DNA from: Lojkania enalia
Taxonomy: Eukaryota > Ascomycota > Dothideomycetes > Pleosporales
NCBI GenBank assembly: GCA_010094045.1
Contig: ML986888.1
Span: 1-27,048 of the forward strand
Reading direction: 5' to 3'
Length of the DNA stretch: 27,048 nt
The notes under the pieces are model-generated. The model had not been told where the DNA came from. It saw nothing but the letters and a program-made list of their open reading frames with translations, and ran no database searches. The position numbers and the translations under genes were made by a program. Positions 9,655 through 19,443 of the stretch are shown one piece after another (within the stretch, counting starts at the first letter, position 1; each line of letters opens with the position of its first letter).

Positions 9655-10206
9655 TTATGGAGTGAGTAGGTATTTCTTCTTCAATTCCTCGAGCGAAGCG
9701 AGCATATAGCCGATGATCTCGCGGATAACTTCCGTATTCCGCTTTCACGAAAGATTATCCAAAACTTTCACAAACGTACGGTCGACTTTTTTTGCGGGTT
9801 CGGACTAAAGGTCGATCGTTTCGAAGGATATAGGTTGGTAGGAGTGGAACCCCTCAATCTCTTTGGCCGAGGCGTTTTTGCGGAGATAGAGCGCTTCGTC
9901 TGCCTTCTTGTCCGACTTTCGCTCGGTAGCAGGTTTGTCTTGCGTGGAGCGCTTGTCGAACTCCTTGTTAATCTTCTCGATCTTTCCCTTCACTTAGAAC
10001 TTCAGCGTCGCAGGAAAAGGAACCCGTTCGCTTCTGGCGCATGAACACGCCGGGTTCTTTCCCTCTTCAAGAGCAGATTGAATCTCGGCGACGCGTTCAT
10101 GGTCTGAGAGCCATGGATACGCGCTTCCACCTTTCGGCGAGCGCCGTCGAAGCGAGTAATGAGGGCCCTCGTAGGAGGAATACTGAGGAGGATTAGCGGA
10201 TGCCAT
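9655..10206 (-). pseudogene. Unidentified pseudogene with three in-frame stops
   Basis: One minus-strand frame of 184 codons starts MASANPPQYSSYEGPHYSL and ends LEELKKKYLLTP. It is interrupted by TAA at 9994-9996, TAG at 9805-9807 and TGA at 9745-9747, all in the same frame. The middle is lysine/glutamate-rich (KGKIEKINKEFDKRS, then ERKSDKKADEALYL), likely helical; the last part (DRTFVKVLDNLS, stop, KRNTEVIREIIGYMLASL) is also helical in character. A TATATATA box (10223-10230) still stands about 17 bp upstream of the ATG. The protein family is not recognised. The TAA and TAG are explainable by C-to-T or G-to-A changes at CpA/TpG. Confidence 0.55.
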
Positions 10207-10289
10207 GGTGTGCTTGCTTCAGTATATATAGTGAGAGATGTTGAGATTATATTCTGGCAGTTGTGTTTGGCAGGCGTTGAAATGAACAA

Positions 10290-12307
10290 AAGGAAAAGTA
10301 AAACTAGGAGACGTAATATATGCGCTTACTAGGCATTAGTTAAGTAATGGCAAACACTCTTTTACTGCTAAGTGAGCTCCTACAATCGTCAAACTATCTC
10401 TACGTACACCGCCTGAGTAGGAATTACTTAATTAGGGAATATGTGTGAACCAGGGTTGGTATATTGGTGAAGCTAGCTTGATAATATTACTATATAGGGT
10501 GACTATCCACAGTATTACTCTTAACCCTTACTCTACACTCAATCTGCTATCCTGAAATTAATATCGCTCATGAAATGTTTAAGGATATTAATCTACTTTT
10601 CCTACTATAAATTTGTAGTAGCCCAAATAGCGTTATTGCAGGTTACAAGAATAATAGTGTATGTATTCGCGTCATTGAGGTCTGCAAAGTAGGCGATAAT
10701 AGCGAGCTTAGTCTCCCTGAAGTGCTTTCCCAGCGTCTCACATAGCGATTGGAAGCCTCTAGGGCCGGTGCGTGGGCCATAGCATGCTTTCTAATCTACT
10801 GCTTCTATCACGAGCCTTCCTAGTACTCAGTCACGTGTCTAGTCATGTGATCTGCTAGTGTAGTCCTATATAGCTCAGGCAGCTTATATAGCTCCTACAA
10901 TCAACCTTCTTCCTCATCATCTCTCGCATCCCCTCGTGATAGCTTCATTCCTTCTCTCCACTTTGCTTCTATTGTCGCCAAAAGCCGAAAGCTATCCGGC
11001 GCGTACGGAGTAGTAAAGATAAGAACTATGCTGATCGGAGAGACACGGGAGCTCAAACAGAGCCTTGCTCATATGACGGCTTTGCATACGACATAGAAAG
11101 AGTGAAGTTTTAGAACTAATATATGAAGTCCGATTCTAGACTATGGCGCCGATAAAGAGTGCAGATGGTTGTGGCATATATCAATCCTGTGGAGAATGAG
11201 CTTGCCAAATAATAAAAGACAGAGTCCTCACGATGTACTTCTTGGACTTCGTCGGTAGTCGCCCGGTTCAGTCTGACCGAGCTTATGCAGGAACCACCAT
11301 AGCCTGAGCTTTGAGTGGCCCGCTTGGAATTGCTATAACAAAGAGAAAACTGGGGCTGTGGAGAAGTAGGTCGTGTTTCTGATCAAGCTTTTCAACAACT
11401 CTCCAAAGCTTAGGGTACATTTTACTAGATGATTTACCGGCTGGGAATGATTCTTGGCGTCCCAAGTTGGAGTCGAAGCTTAGAGGAAATGGTGGTGGTA
11501 CGCCCGCTGCCCCAGTACAACCTACACAGCCAAAGATCTTACAGCATCGCATAAGACAGAGGCCATGAAGCTTAACAATATCGGAGGCTACCCCAATGTC
11601 CAAAATGTTCGAAATGACGTATTGCTGTCTAACAGCGAATGCTCGAAAATACCGGGTCTATGATGTGATTCGAGTTGAGTTGTACCTTGCTCCGTCCTTA
11701 GCATCTACGTGTAATCCTACAAACGGCTTTGCCCCGCTATACTGACCGAATACGAATCTAGGATAGCGGCAGCAAAGGGAAGAATATTTGGTCGATTCTT
11801 TATTGGCGGGTCAGCGAACGACAGCAATAATGACCAACCCACACGGAGAAGGTGCTGAATGGCATGTAAGACATAGTGCCACTGGACGGATGCCTATATA
11901 TGAATTCCGTTGTTATAGCCGGTGAGTGAAACAGGGACCGTGGGCTGTGCTGGTGGAGAGGGTGGAGAAAGCGTTAGAACGGTGGCGGTGACGCCATCCC
12001 TGATCCCGCCAAGCGCCCATTGGCAGGGGTGGACGCTGGAGACGGCCGCTCCTCCCTCGAGGTCTCCAATCTACGTCAAGTCGCGTGCTCGATATAATGG
12101 AGTACTAACAGCCGCTCAATCAACCTACGACCCTGCCCTTGTATAAATATCGGGGTATTAATCAACCTGGTTGTACGCATTCGTTTACCTGTAGCACCCT
12201 CTTAGCGGACGTAGCGAATAACGAAGACCGATCCATATTTAAATCTCCCCATCCTGCTCTACCCCCCTTCGCGTCCCCTTTCTCACACACGACTCCGCGC
12301 CCCTATA
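10290..12307. other. Long intergenic region with promoter-like motifs
   Basis: No supportable gene. 10290-10720 is AT-rich. Around 10830-10900 there is a CACGTG box, then TATATAG and TTATATAG motifs followed by a pyrimidine-rich stretch (10905-10975), which together resemble a fungal core promoter, yet no open frame of note follows. A 106-codon minus frame (11283-11603) and a 74-codon plus frame (11922-12146) show no family features and are more likely chance frames. Confidence 0.4.
12142..12149 (+). promoter_or_regulatory. TATA-box candidate for the glutaredoxin gene
   Basis: TATAAATA lies 159 bp upstream of the glutaredoxin ATG, followed by a CT-rich leader (about 12240-12300: CTCCCC, CTACCCCCCTTC, CCCCTTTCTC), a usual layout for a fungal promoter and transcription start. 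Assigned by position only. Confidence 0.35.
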
Positions 12308-13137
12308 ATGCCTCCGCCACGTCGAGCGAAGGCTTTTGGCTTGATCATTATACTCACTGTTCTGATAACCTTCTACATCACCTCGGGCGCCCGTCAGACG
12401 CAGACGTCGGATTTCTACACAAAGACACAGGAAGCCCTGCAAGTACGAGAATACGAGCTCGCGACTAAGCAACGAGATGCCGATGATGTCGGATCACGAC
12501 TGAAAGCTGCTGAGGAGGCTGCAAAGAAATCGGCAGAGCAAAAGGGCCAGAAATACATGGACGCCGTCTCCGGCAGCGAGAAGAGTGTTGCCGGGCGAGT
12601 TATGATCCAGGACGACGAGAAGAAGCCGGTGCAGGGCGTAGCACAGGTCGGTGGGCGTCCAGGTGACAGGGAAGCAGCAAAGAACAGAAAAGCAACGCCC
12701 GAGGAGCACGAGGTCGAGGTCGAGTTGAACGCCATTCTGAAAAGGAGCCCTAGTATGTCCATTACAACCGACCCCTCATTAAAAATGCTAAGCATTCTCG
12801 AGTCATCATTTTCTCGAAAACTTTCTGCCCTTTCTCTAGGAAAGCGAAGCACATCCTCCTCGACCTCTATGATATCGAGCCCGTTCCCTACGTCGTCGAA
12901 CTCGATGAGCATCCCCTCGGTGCAAAATTACAGGCTACGCTTGGTGACACCACCGGTCGCAAGACTGTACCGAATGTCCTCATATTGGGCGTTAGCATCG
13001 GTGGCGGCGACGACATGGAAGAGCTACACGAGACTGGCTTATTAGCCGATAAAATTAAGGAAATGGGCGGAAGCCGCATCACACAGGCATCGCTTCGGGA
13101 AACAAAATCAGAGATGCGTCGGAAACGACGTGTCTAA
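12308..13137 (+). CDS. Membrane-anchored monothiol glutaredoxin (Grx6/Grx7-like)
   Basis: Two exons: 12308-12752 and 12803-13137, giving 259 residues. The 50-bp intron (GTATGT donor at 12753, AG at 12801-12802, branch-like GCTAAG near 12787) is needed; without it the open frame runs on to 13045 but the catalytic domain is lost. Residues 9-26 form a hydrophobic signal anchor, followed by a charged Ala/Lys/Glu-rich stem (about 45-140). The thioredoxin-fold domain starts with IIIFSKTFCPFSRKAK, with the monothiol active site C157-P-F-S. TVPN (cis-Pro loop) and SIGGGDD, the glutathione-binding motifs, follow. Known relatives sit in the ER/Golgi membrane, reduce or bind glutathione adducts and can bind iron-sulfur clusters. 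The C-terminus is basic (RRKRRV). The gene looks intact and stands alone. Confidence 0.88.
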
Positions 13138-14103
13138 AACATAATACCTAAGCTTTTCTCCCGCATTCCTTGTTTATATTTACTGCCTATGGGCGGCGTT
13201 TGAGGTATCGGTAATGTTTTAGCACTGCGGCACGTTGGGCTCTTACTGGTGGGGATAGCATTCTGGGTTCTGGGGTTTGTATCGGATGGGTATACCCTGT
13301 ATAGTGCCATTACGCATTTTTGCTCCTTTCAGTCTCTTACTACGTGTTGGAGAGATGAAAAAAAAAAGATTTTACTACAATGGTAATCGTGAGTTTCAGA
13401 GGTGGCCATCTTGTGGGCCAGTCATTTGGTCGACTGAAGATTTGGCTTAGACCTAGAGACATGTTCAATAAAATAATATCGCCGAATAATCCCATGCATC
13501 ACCCTTGTTAGGGAGAGAATGGGCTCTTCGCTCCTGTTATAGTACGATGGAACTTGTATTAATTAAGTGGCTAAATCCTTGGTAAGAGAATTCTTTGAGA
13601 AATTTGCTCAATTATACTATGTCCTTTGTATTGAAAGCACTAATATTTCTATTCCCACGGAGATTGTGGAGATAGCATTATCGGACGCAGGGGCACGGAG
13701 TGGCCCTCGAGCACTTCGTTTCGATCTGCCTCGATTGAGAACGTTGCCCTGCCTAGGTGCTCTCAAACATGACTCTTCACACGTGACCCAGCCCTAGCTG
13801 CACCTTTCTAGTTCGCCATAAAATAGTATTTGTAGCATACAAGCAGAACTACTTCCGAACCTACCCGTGCGAAAAAGGTTGCGCAAGACATACACTTTGA
13901 TCAGCTGATTCGGGGATTGTCCGTAGTCGGCCCGAGAAACGGCTGTGGAGTCTGCGCTACGTGAGAAAAGCTTATGTCACGTGGAGTGCTTCTCACTGAA
14001 TGCGAGGGCAAGAAAGATTAGTTTCATTTGCGAGACGCTGTGCTGGATGGACTCCCCAGACCACTGTGAGAGTTAAGTAGCGCTAGAACGTGGGATCTCT
14101 GGA

Positions 14104-14252
14104 TGTCGCGTATCAGGGAGCATCAATTGCTGAGGCAAATATTGATGTATTGAAGGAGGGTAAGTGGCCTGCTTCGGCAGAAGCTGGCGATGGCGAGACT
14201 ATATAGACCTGAAAACAGACCAACTATAATAGGATAGTAGAAACATATGACA
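14104..14252 (+). mobile_element. Solo LTR-like element, copy 2 (149 bp)
   Basis: It starts TGTCGCG and ends ATATGACA, so the termini are TGTC...GACA. It is flanked by a perfect 5-bp direct repeat CTGGA (14099-14103 and 14253-14257). It is collinear with 6768-6916 over the whole length. The differences are scattered substitutions, many of them transitions. No tRNA-primer site or coding interior is attached, so it is a solo LTR or a very small non-autonomous element. Confidence 0.88.
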
Positions 14253-14783
14253 CTGGAGCATATGCACGTTGCCGGATTGCAGACTACTTTCAGTGGGAAG
14301 GTGAGTATTAGAATGTGTTAGCAACACGATAGTGGAAGCTGCAAACAGTCAACGATTCTTAGAGGATCCGCGTCAGTTATGATCAACTCTAGCTTCCTTC
14401 CATCCCGAAGGTTACGCAAAGTCCAAGTTAATAAACGCTAGGATTCGGCGTCGGTGAAACGCTCGGTTGGCACAAATTAGCAGATTTAATTGACTAGTGC
14501 AAGGTAGAATGGCCTGGTAGGATAGGGTAGGACGAGATACAAGGAAATTTTGCTTAGAGAAAGAGTGGCATAAACTTAGGTGGTGGCCAAGTTATCGTAA
14601 ATTTGGTCGACAACTATCCTAGTATGCTGAACCGACGATGCTGCTGTGGCGCCCTGGCAAGACTGAACAACAACACTGTCGAAAAGGGTCGAAAATGCTT
14701 TCGATATATTCTGCTCGTTCCGCTTCTTGCTTAACTTCTACTTAGGTTAATGTTTTAGTTTCGAATGCTGAAACTATAATTTG

Positions 14784-14915
14784 CTAGAAAATACACTTTC
14801 CACCATACTCAGCTTTGCATCTGATTTCTTGCCGTAATTCCCTGTCAGTTACCCTTTTTGTGCCTTCAAAAACGTGCAAAATACTGTTCCAAATACCAGC
14901 TGGACCATACTCAGG
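14784..14915 (-). pseudogene. Short coding-like relic (43 codons)
   Basis: The minus frame reads PEYGPAGIWNSILHVFEG, then TDRELRQEIRCKAEYGGKC, ending IF and TAG. It has protein-like composition with two Cys but no start; the frame is closed by TGA just upstream unless a splice acceptor is used. The family is not recognised. It could be the last exon of a small protein or a relic. Confidence 0.25.
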
Positions 14916-15881
14916 TATTCAGTTGAGCCTGTGGAACATGGCAGAGACCAGCTGCCAATCTCAGTACGCTCTTAGTTCTGTATTTCTACCCTAGAACGGT
15001 CGAACAACACATTTCGGTGTAAAATTTTCTTCTACGTTGGTTCTGGTCTGTTTATAGGCTATCTAGAATCCGCATTCCTTGAGTATCCAAGTCGTAGGGC
15101 ATTCCATTCGACTCTACAACATCGAGCAGGGGCTTGGCGCTGGTAGCGCCGTTCAACAAAAAACCAAGCTATGTCCAGATTTAAAGACTGATACATATCA
15201 CATGCAAGTGGTCAACAGAAGTTTTTTCGCGTCACGCATGTGCTAGCTATGAGTGGTAAAGCGAACGTGTTCAGTCAAAGTTCGCTAATCTATGGCACAG
15301 GATAATAATAACTAGATTTCTGATCAGAGAAAGAGAAAAAAAAAAAAAAAAAATATCGCGGGAATGTGGATGATACTGCAGATGAGTATGCTATAGATAG
15401 TAAACAGTCTTCAACAAATTGTTCGAATAGAAAATTAGATACTACTAAAAACTCTTTCTGTCCTGTCTTGATCAAAAACGCCGGCCTGAGACAGCTTTTC
15501 GGATGGGTCGTTCTTTCCGCTTCTCATATTGAAACTTGCTCACCTAGCTTGTGAGAGAGCTCATAGCATGGTACGTGACTCCCGAACTTCTGTAGTACCC
15601 AGCAAGCACTTCTTATAGCCAATCATATTTCGTAGACGACGGTGCGTCAATCTTGGACCGAATGTTAATTCTTAAAGTATATGGTATAGCAATCTTTTGC
15701 TAACCCTTTCTTTTTTTGGTAGTTTTATCTAAGATACTAGATATAATCTTATGGAAACTTCGGTCTAAATAATTATTCCTCATTAACGCTAAATAATCCA
15801 CTTGTCCAATATTAAACCCGACATACACCCCCGTCAGAATTCGGTCTTCCCCCAATCCATTAAATATACTATATATTCAAC

Positions 15882-17405
15882 ATGGTGTGTAAATGCATTG
15901 GCTGTCCCTTCTTTGGGCTTTTGACAACCCATGTATGCGACCATACCGGGGGTGCTATTCCTCAAACACACTCGGCAGTAGGTATGCGGCCGCATACCAC
16001 CCCTCTCCCTCACATCAGCAACGTCAGGAGTAGCATTAACCATGGAGTTGGGGAGACGCAGGGAAGAGCTGCTTCTAATCGTCTTCCACGCCGCCAGGTT
16101 CATGAACTGGCGGTTATCGGAATCCCTTCTCTTCCTCTACAGCCAGATGGCAATAAAGGAGAGGCTTCTGCTCTGGAACAGTCTGGCAATGTACCCCAGC
16201 ATCCTGTTCTGCTACAGGTAGACTTTCTCGATCCTACTCGGCTCGAAAACGGACTTCCTAGGTATACGCTGCCTCATCACCAGCACATTCAGCCGAACCT
16301 TGGTCCGGCACAGGCTCCGGATGGGTATCAATTCACTCATCAGGTAGATGGCCAGGAAATACCGTCTTATCCTCTAGCTCAGCCGTCATCAGACCAGCAG
16401 CCGGTTTATTTTCAGGGCCCGCCGATGATGCTGGCTCCAATGCCTAATCAAGAGGCCGAACAGCGTCCCCCAAAGCGTAAGCGCTGTAGGAGGACCTTGC
16501 GTGATCGCCCGATGCTGCATACACTGATGCAGCTGCCACCGGACTTCCATCCAAACCCCAAGTACGGGTTTAACATCCCGCCCGAGAACATTCCGACTTC
16601 GATGCGGAATGAGACCGGTCATCCCGTCCCTGAGCCTGGGAAGCCCTTCCTTCCATCTGGCCATTTCTTCCCTCTGCCTCCTCCCCAAATGGTCCCTCCG
16701 TTTCAAAGACCATTTTTTGATGTGCCTCTACCGCCTCCGGAGCTCAATGCGGATTTCTATTTCTATCACCAAGCCCCATGCCTATCGGGAGACGACAGGG
16801 GCATCCCTATAAACGAGCTCGTTGGGGAGCATAAGGTATACGGCCCTTTTCCAGCGGAAAGGATGATGGCCGCAGGGATGCAGCATTCCCCTTACAACTC
16901 ATCACCGCCTTCGCGGTCCGTTCCGGAGGCTCAACCTACTGTTGAAGGTGGAGGAGAGGACACTAAGATAGTAGATCCATCTCTCCCTCCTCCCCAATGC
17001 TCCCCGCCGCCTCCACAGCCCAATGCGGAGGATCAGATGGCTATGGGAAGAGACATCTTCTGGAACAGCGAGAACCCACCGCCAACCCCTCCCGGGACTA
17101 TCAACCCCAAAGATCTATTCGATCCCCCTCTAGAATCGCTTTTCGCTAAGGAACTAGAAACTATGCCAGCCTCAGGGGATCAGGAGTTAGGGAGAAATTT
17201 TAATTTAGAATTACTTTTCTCTACGGAGGGACTAGAGAATATGTCTACCTTAGGGGATCAGGAGATAGGGCTAGATTTTAATTTGGAGTCGCTTTTCTCT
17301 ACGGAGGAACTAGAGACCATGCGGGCCTTAGGGAATCAAGAGGGAGAGTTTTCCTTGGATGGTTTGGGTCAGGATACTGGGTTTGATGTATCAGGTGGTG
17401 CATAG
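15882..17405 (+). CDS. Proline-rich protein with C-terminal tandem repeats, function unknown
   Basis: Single uninterrupted 507-codon frame, not assigned to a family. Residues 1-25 hold five Cys/His positions (CKCIGC, then HVCDH) without a complete known zinc motif. Residues 110-400 are rich in Pro, Gln and His. A basic patch KRKRCRR at 198-204 resembles a monopartite nuclear localisation signal. Further on are poly-Pro stretches (PLPPPQ near 268-273, SPPPPQP). The C-terminus carries a tandem repeat: residues 417-441, 442-467 and 468-490, each beginning LESLF or LELLF and containing E-x-x-E/N-x-M and G-D/N-Q-E. The repeat is acidic with regularly spaced bulky hydrophobics, as in transcription activation domains. 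Nuclear regulator is an inference only. The ATG at 15882 follows AACATGG, a reasonable context. Confidence 0.6.
   Translation: MVCKCIGCPFFGLLTTHVCDHTGGAIPQTHSAVGMRPHTTPLPHISNVRSSINHGVGETQGRAASNRLPRRQVHELAVIGIPSLPLQPDGNKGEASALEQSGNVPQHPVLLQVDFLDPTRLENGLPRYTLPHHQHIQPNLGPAQAPDGYQFTHQVDGQEIPSYPLAQPSSDQQPVYFQGPPMMLAPMPNQEAEQRPPKRKRCRRTLRDRPMLHTLMQLPPDFHPNPKYGFNIPPENIPTSMRNETGHPVPEPGKPFLPSGHFFPLPPPQMVPPFQRPFFDVPLPPPELNADFYFYHQAPCLSGDDRGIPINELVGEHKVYGPFPAERMMAAGMQHSPYNSSPPSRSVPEAQPTVEGGGEDTKIVDPSLPPPQCSPPPPQPNAEDQMAMGRDIFWNSENPPPTPPGTINPKDLFDPPLESLFAKELETMPASGDQELGRNFNLELLFSTEGLENMSTLGDQEIGLDFNLESLFSTEELETMRALGNQEGEFSLDGLGQDTGFDVSGGA
17130..17351 (+). repeat. 75/78-bp coding tandem repeat, three units
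   Basis: Units begin at 17130, 17205 and 17283 (75 bp, 78 bp, then a shorter third copy to about 17351). Shared DNA blocks include CTTTTC(G/T)CTA, ACTAGA and GGGGATCAGGAG. Frame is preserved in every unit; unit 1 lacks one codon. The second and third copies are more alike than either is to the first, suggesting stepwise duplication. Confidence 0.8.
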
Positions 17406-17740
17406 TAGAATTATTGTGACTAGGAGCTTAGTTTTGATTTAAGACTTTGATACCCTAGATAGAATGATTCTACTTTGCTACTCACTGCCAGGCTTGCATA
17501 AATGACTGACCGTGACACAAAGTGTCTATCCATAAAACCCTCCCTCAATGAATGTGTAAAAGATTACTACTCAATAATCACCAAAATATGGATATCCTAT
17601 TGTTGCCGCGTGTCCGAACGCCTAATTAAGTCTCAATACCTTCGCCTGGGGGTTCGTGGTCTATCTAGCCGATGCCATAGAGAGCAGCCCTGCCATCCGG
17701 ATCGATATTCACGGGATGCCAGTCTAGGCGTTGAGGACTC

Positions 17741-18325
17741 TTAGAACTTGCGGCCACCTCTGTTCTGACTCTTCGAACGTGTTGGGCCCCAGTGGCCAGC
17801 CCTGCCGCCCGGATCGACACCCTTGGGAGCTGCTTGGAGAATGGTGGGGGCGACGGGGCGAGCATTTGGCGGCTTTGGGGTCATCGGCGAGCCAATATGA
17901 CCTCCTCCACCACTACCATAACCCTTCTTACCACGGCTCTTCTTGTTTGGTGCGCTGACCCAAGCTCCGCCCTCTTTCCTAGCACGCTCGGCCTCAAGCT
18001 TGCGCTGCTGCTCACGTCGAGCGTCTTCCTTCCTCTCCCTCGCGGCACGCTCTTCGGCCTCGCGACGCACTTTCTCCTGTTTCGCCTTCTCTTCGGCCTT
18101 CTCTCGCTCCCGGTCAGCTGCGGCCTGGGCCTCCATTGCTGCAATTTGTTCCTTTTTCCACTCTAGGCGGATGCAGTCATAGCAAGGGAAATGTGACTTG
18201 CGCAGCGTCTTTTCCTCCTCGACCGATTCGCAGATGATGTTGCTGCGCTTGGCAGGAATACACATGTCGAGGAACGAGTGCGATGTGCAGTCGCAAGTGT
18301 ACTTCTTCTTCCAGCGTTTGCACAT
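17741..18325 (-). CDS. Cys-rich, charged coiled-coil protein of unknown function
   Basis: 194 residues from MCKRWKKKYTCDC to the C-terminal SQNRGGRKF. The frame is open further upstream to 18760, but that part looks non-coding and a GTAAGT...CACAG intron (18337-18391, 55 bp) fits just before this ATG, so I start here. Residues 1-51 contain Cys at 2, 11, 13, 22, 32, 48 and 51, ending in C-x2-C, compatible with a small zinc-binding module. Fungal proteins starting MCKR/MCRR with a Cys-rich head are common and uncharacterised. Residues 57-120 are an uninterrupted Glu/Arg/Lys/Ala helix, a likely coiled coil. The tail is Gly/Pro/Lys-rich (KKSRGKKGYGSGGGG) and probably disordered, possibly RNA-binding. 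Confidence 0.65.
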   Translation of the reverse strand: MCKRWKKKYTCDCTSHSFLDMCIPAKRSNIICESVEEEKTLRKSHFPCYDCIRLEWKKEQIAAMEAQAAADREREKAEEKAKQEKVRREAEERAARERKEDARREQQRKLEAERARKEGGAWVSAPNKKSRGKKGYGSGGGGHIGSPMTPKPPNARPVAPTILQAAPKGVDPGGRAGHWGPTRSKSQNRGGRKF

Positions 18326-18336
18326 TGTGGGATGCG

Positions 18337-18391
18337 CTGTGACGGCGTCAGAGTGCTGTTTCGTCAGTGAGCTTCGATGAAGGGGACTTAC
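18337..18391 (-). other. Probable 5'UTR intron of the Cys-rich gene
   Basis: On the minus strand a consensus donor GTAAGT at 18391 is followed by CTCACTGAC (branch-like) and a CACAG acceptor at 18337, 55 bp in all, 11 bp before the proposed ATG. A nearer acceptor (AACAG) would make it only 36 bp, shorter than usual. Confidence 0.4.
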
Positions 18392-18399
18392 GTTAGGGA

Positions 18400-19443
18400 G
18401 GAATAGGTTTCTAAATGAATGTAGAGTATAAAGGGGTTGTACGTAAGCGGTAGTGAGTAGGATCGAGGTGGAGAAGGTTGCTCGGTGTTGGCCAGAGGGA
18501 GTTATGACTACCTTCACCATCACTGTCTTACCGCCCGGGTCGCGAAACAGGGGAATGCTCAAGTGCGATAAGATAAGGTGTGGTCTAGCGGTAAGAGTGG
18601 CTTGGAAGGTATAGTAAAGAGGAAACCAAGCACCAGTCATAAAGAGAATAGGCGCAAGAAGTCGCCAATGAATGGTATTATAATACTTTGAATCGAATGG
18701 TAAGTTATATAAAGATAACATGATTAAAATTATTGCTTTCATATACCTAGATAGGAACACGCATATATTACCACCGTATTTCCATGACTGCCGTCTTTAG
18801 AGAATTAGGTACCTTCGAAGCTTAAGTAGTTACGGAGACATCTCAATAAGATAAAACTGAATCTGGAGGTGTGAAATGTGAAGTGTACAAGATGGAAGGT
18901 ATAGTACTTAGGATAGGGTGGATCTGGCGGTGACTATTCTATCGACTAGGTCGTTCAATCGTGCCAAATAGCTGTCGAGTCACTGAAAATGGGCCAGATG
19001 CTGAGAATTGGCGAACAACAGCTTAGTTGTTCGTAATCACCAGTTAGGACCAATCATCGCTTCTAGCGATCCCGGCGCATTCGAAGACACGCCGTCGCTG
19101 GCATCGGTTCTGTCTGATACACCGCTAAAATAATGACCTAAATGTGCCGTGAAGGCAATGAAAGAGGGATTGCATTGCGTGACTGATGCGAATAAGGGAA
19201 CAGCAGAGGCAAGATGATTCTGTGCAGGAGTGAGACGTGTGACTCCTGGAATGAGGCTCATAGGAGACGGGCCTTGATTGGGGAGAGGATGATGGGCCGC
19301 CGTTGTCGCAAGAATCGATCGATCTAACATGTCGAAATGGCCTAATGGCGTCGCTAATTCCTTATGCTCTTCGGTCGCCTTAATGAGGATACATGTGCTA
19401 GGCTTTGACGAGCGTCATCTATCATTGGCGCCGGCACTGTCAA
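18400..19443. other. Intergenic, no gene supported
   Basis: This is the upstream region of the Cys-rich gene and the downstream region of the Clr5 gene. A 97-codon minus frame at 19037-19330 is Ser/Pro/Ala-rich with no recognisable domain. No repeat seen. Confidence 0.35.

Larger units (their letters stand above)
13138..15881. other. Intergenic region with one solo LTR
   Basis: No intact gene is visible. It contains the 149-bp solo LTR (14104-14252), an 18-base A run at 15336-15353 preceded by purine-rich sequence, and a short coding-like relic at 14784-14915. A 76-codon plus frame at 13567-13797 is not family-like. The first 200 bp should hold the glutaredoxin 3'UTR. Confidence 0.45.

Noticed and set aside
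10002..10289. 95-codon minus open frame
   Set aside because: A different frame across the start of the pseudogene at 9655-10206; no conserved features, and it begins upstream of the TATA box.
12415..12912. 165-codon minus open frame
   Set aside because: Antisense shadow of the glutaredoxin exons, Ser/Cys/Phe-rich as expected from reversed Glu/Ala/Lys codons.
12308..13045. Single-exon reading of the glutaredoxin gene
   Set aside because: It reads through a GT-AG intron and loses the active site; the spliced version is clearly the family-like one.
15336..15353. 18-base A run considered as a retroposon poly(A) tail
   Set aside because: No coding or SINE-like body precedes it and no flanking target duplication was seen.
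17792..18182. Leu/Ser-rich plus-strand frames opposite the coiled-coil gene
   Set aside because: These are the antisense of Glu/Arg/Lys-rich codons and carry no independent signal.
18326..18760. N-terminal 145-codon extension of the Cys-rich protein
   Set aside because: Composition is unlike the rest, it crosses a good GTAAGT donor, and MCKRW at 18325 is a far more natural start.
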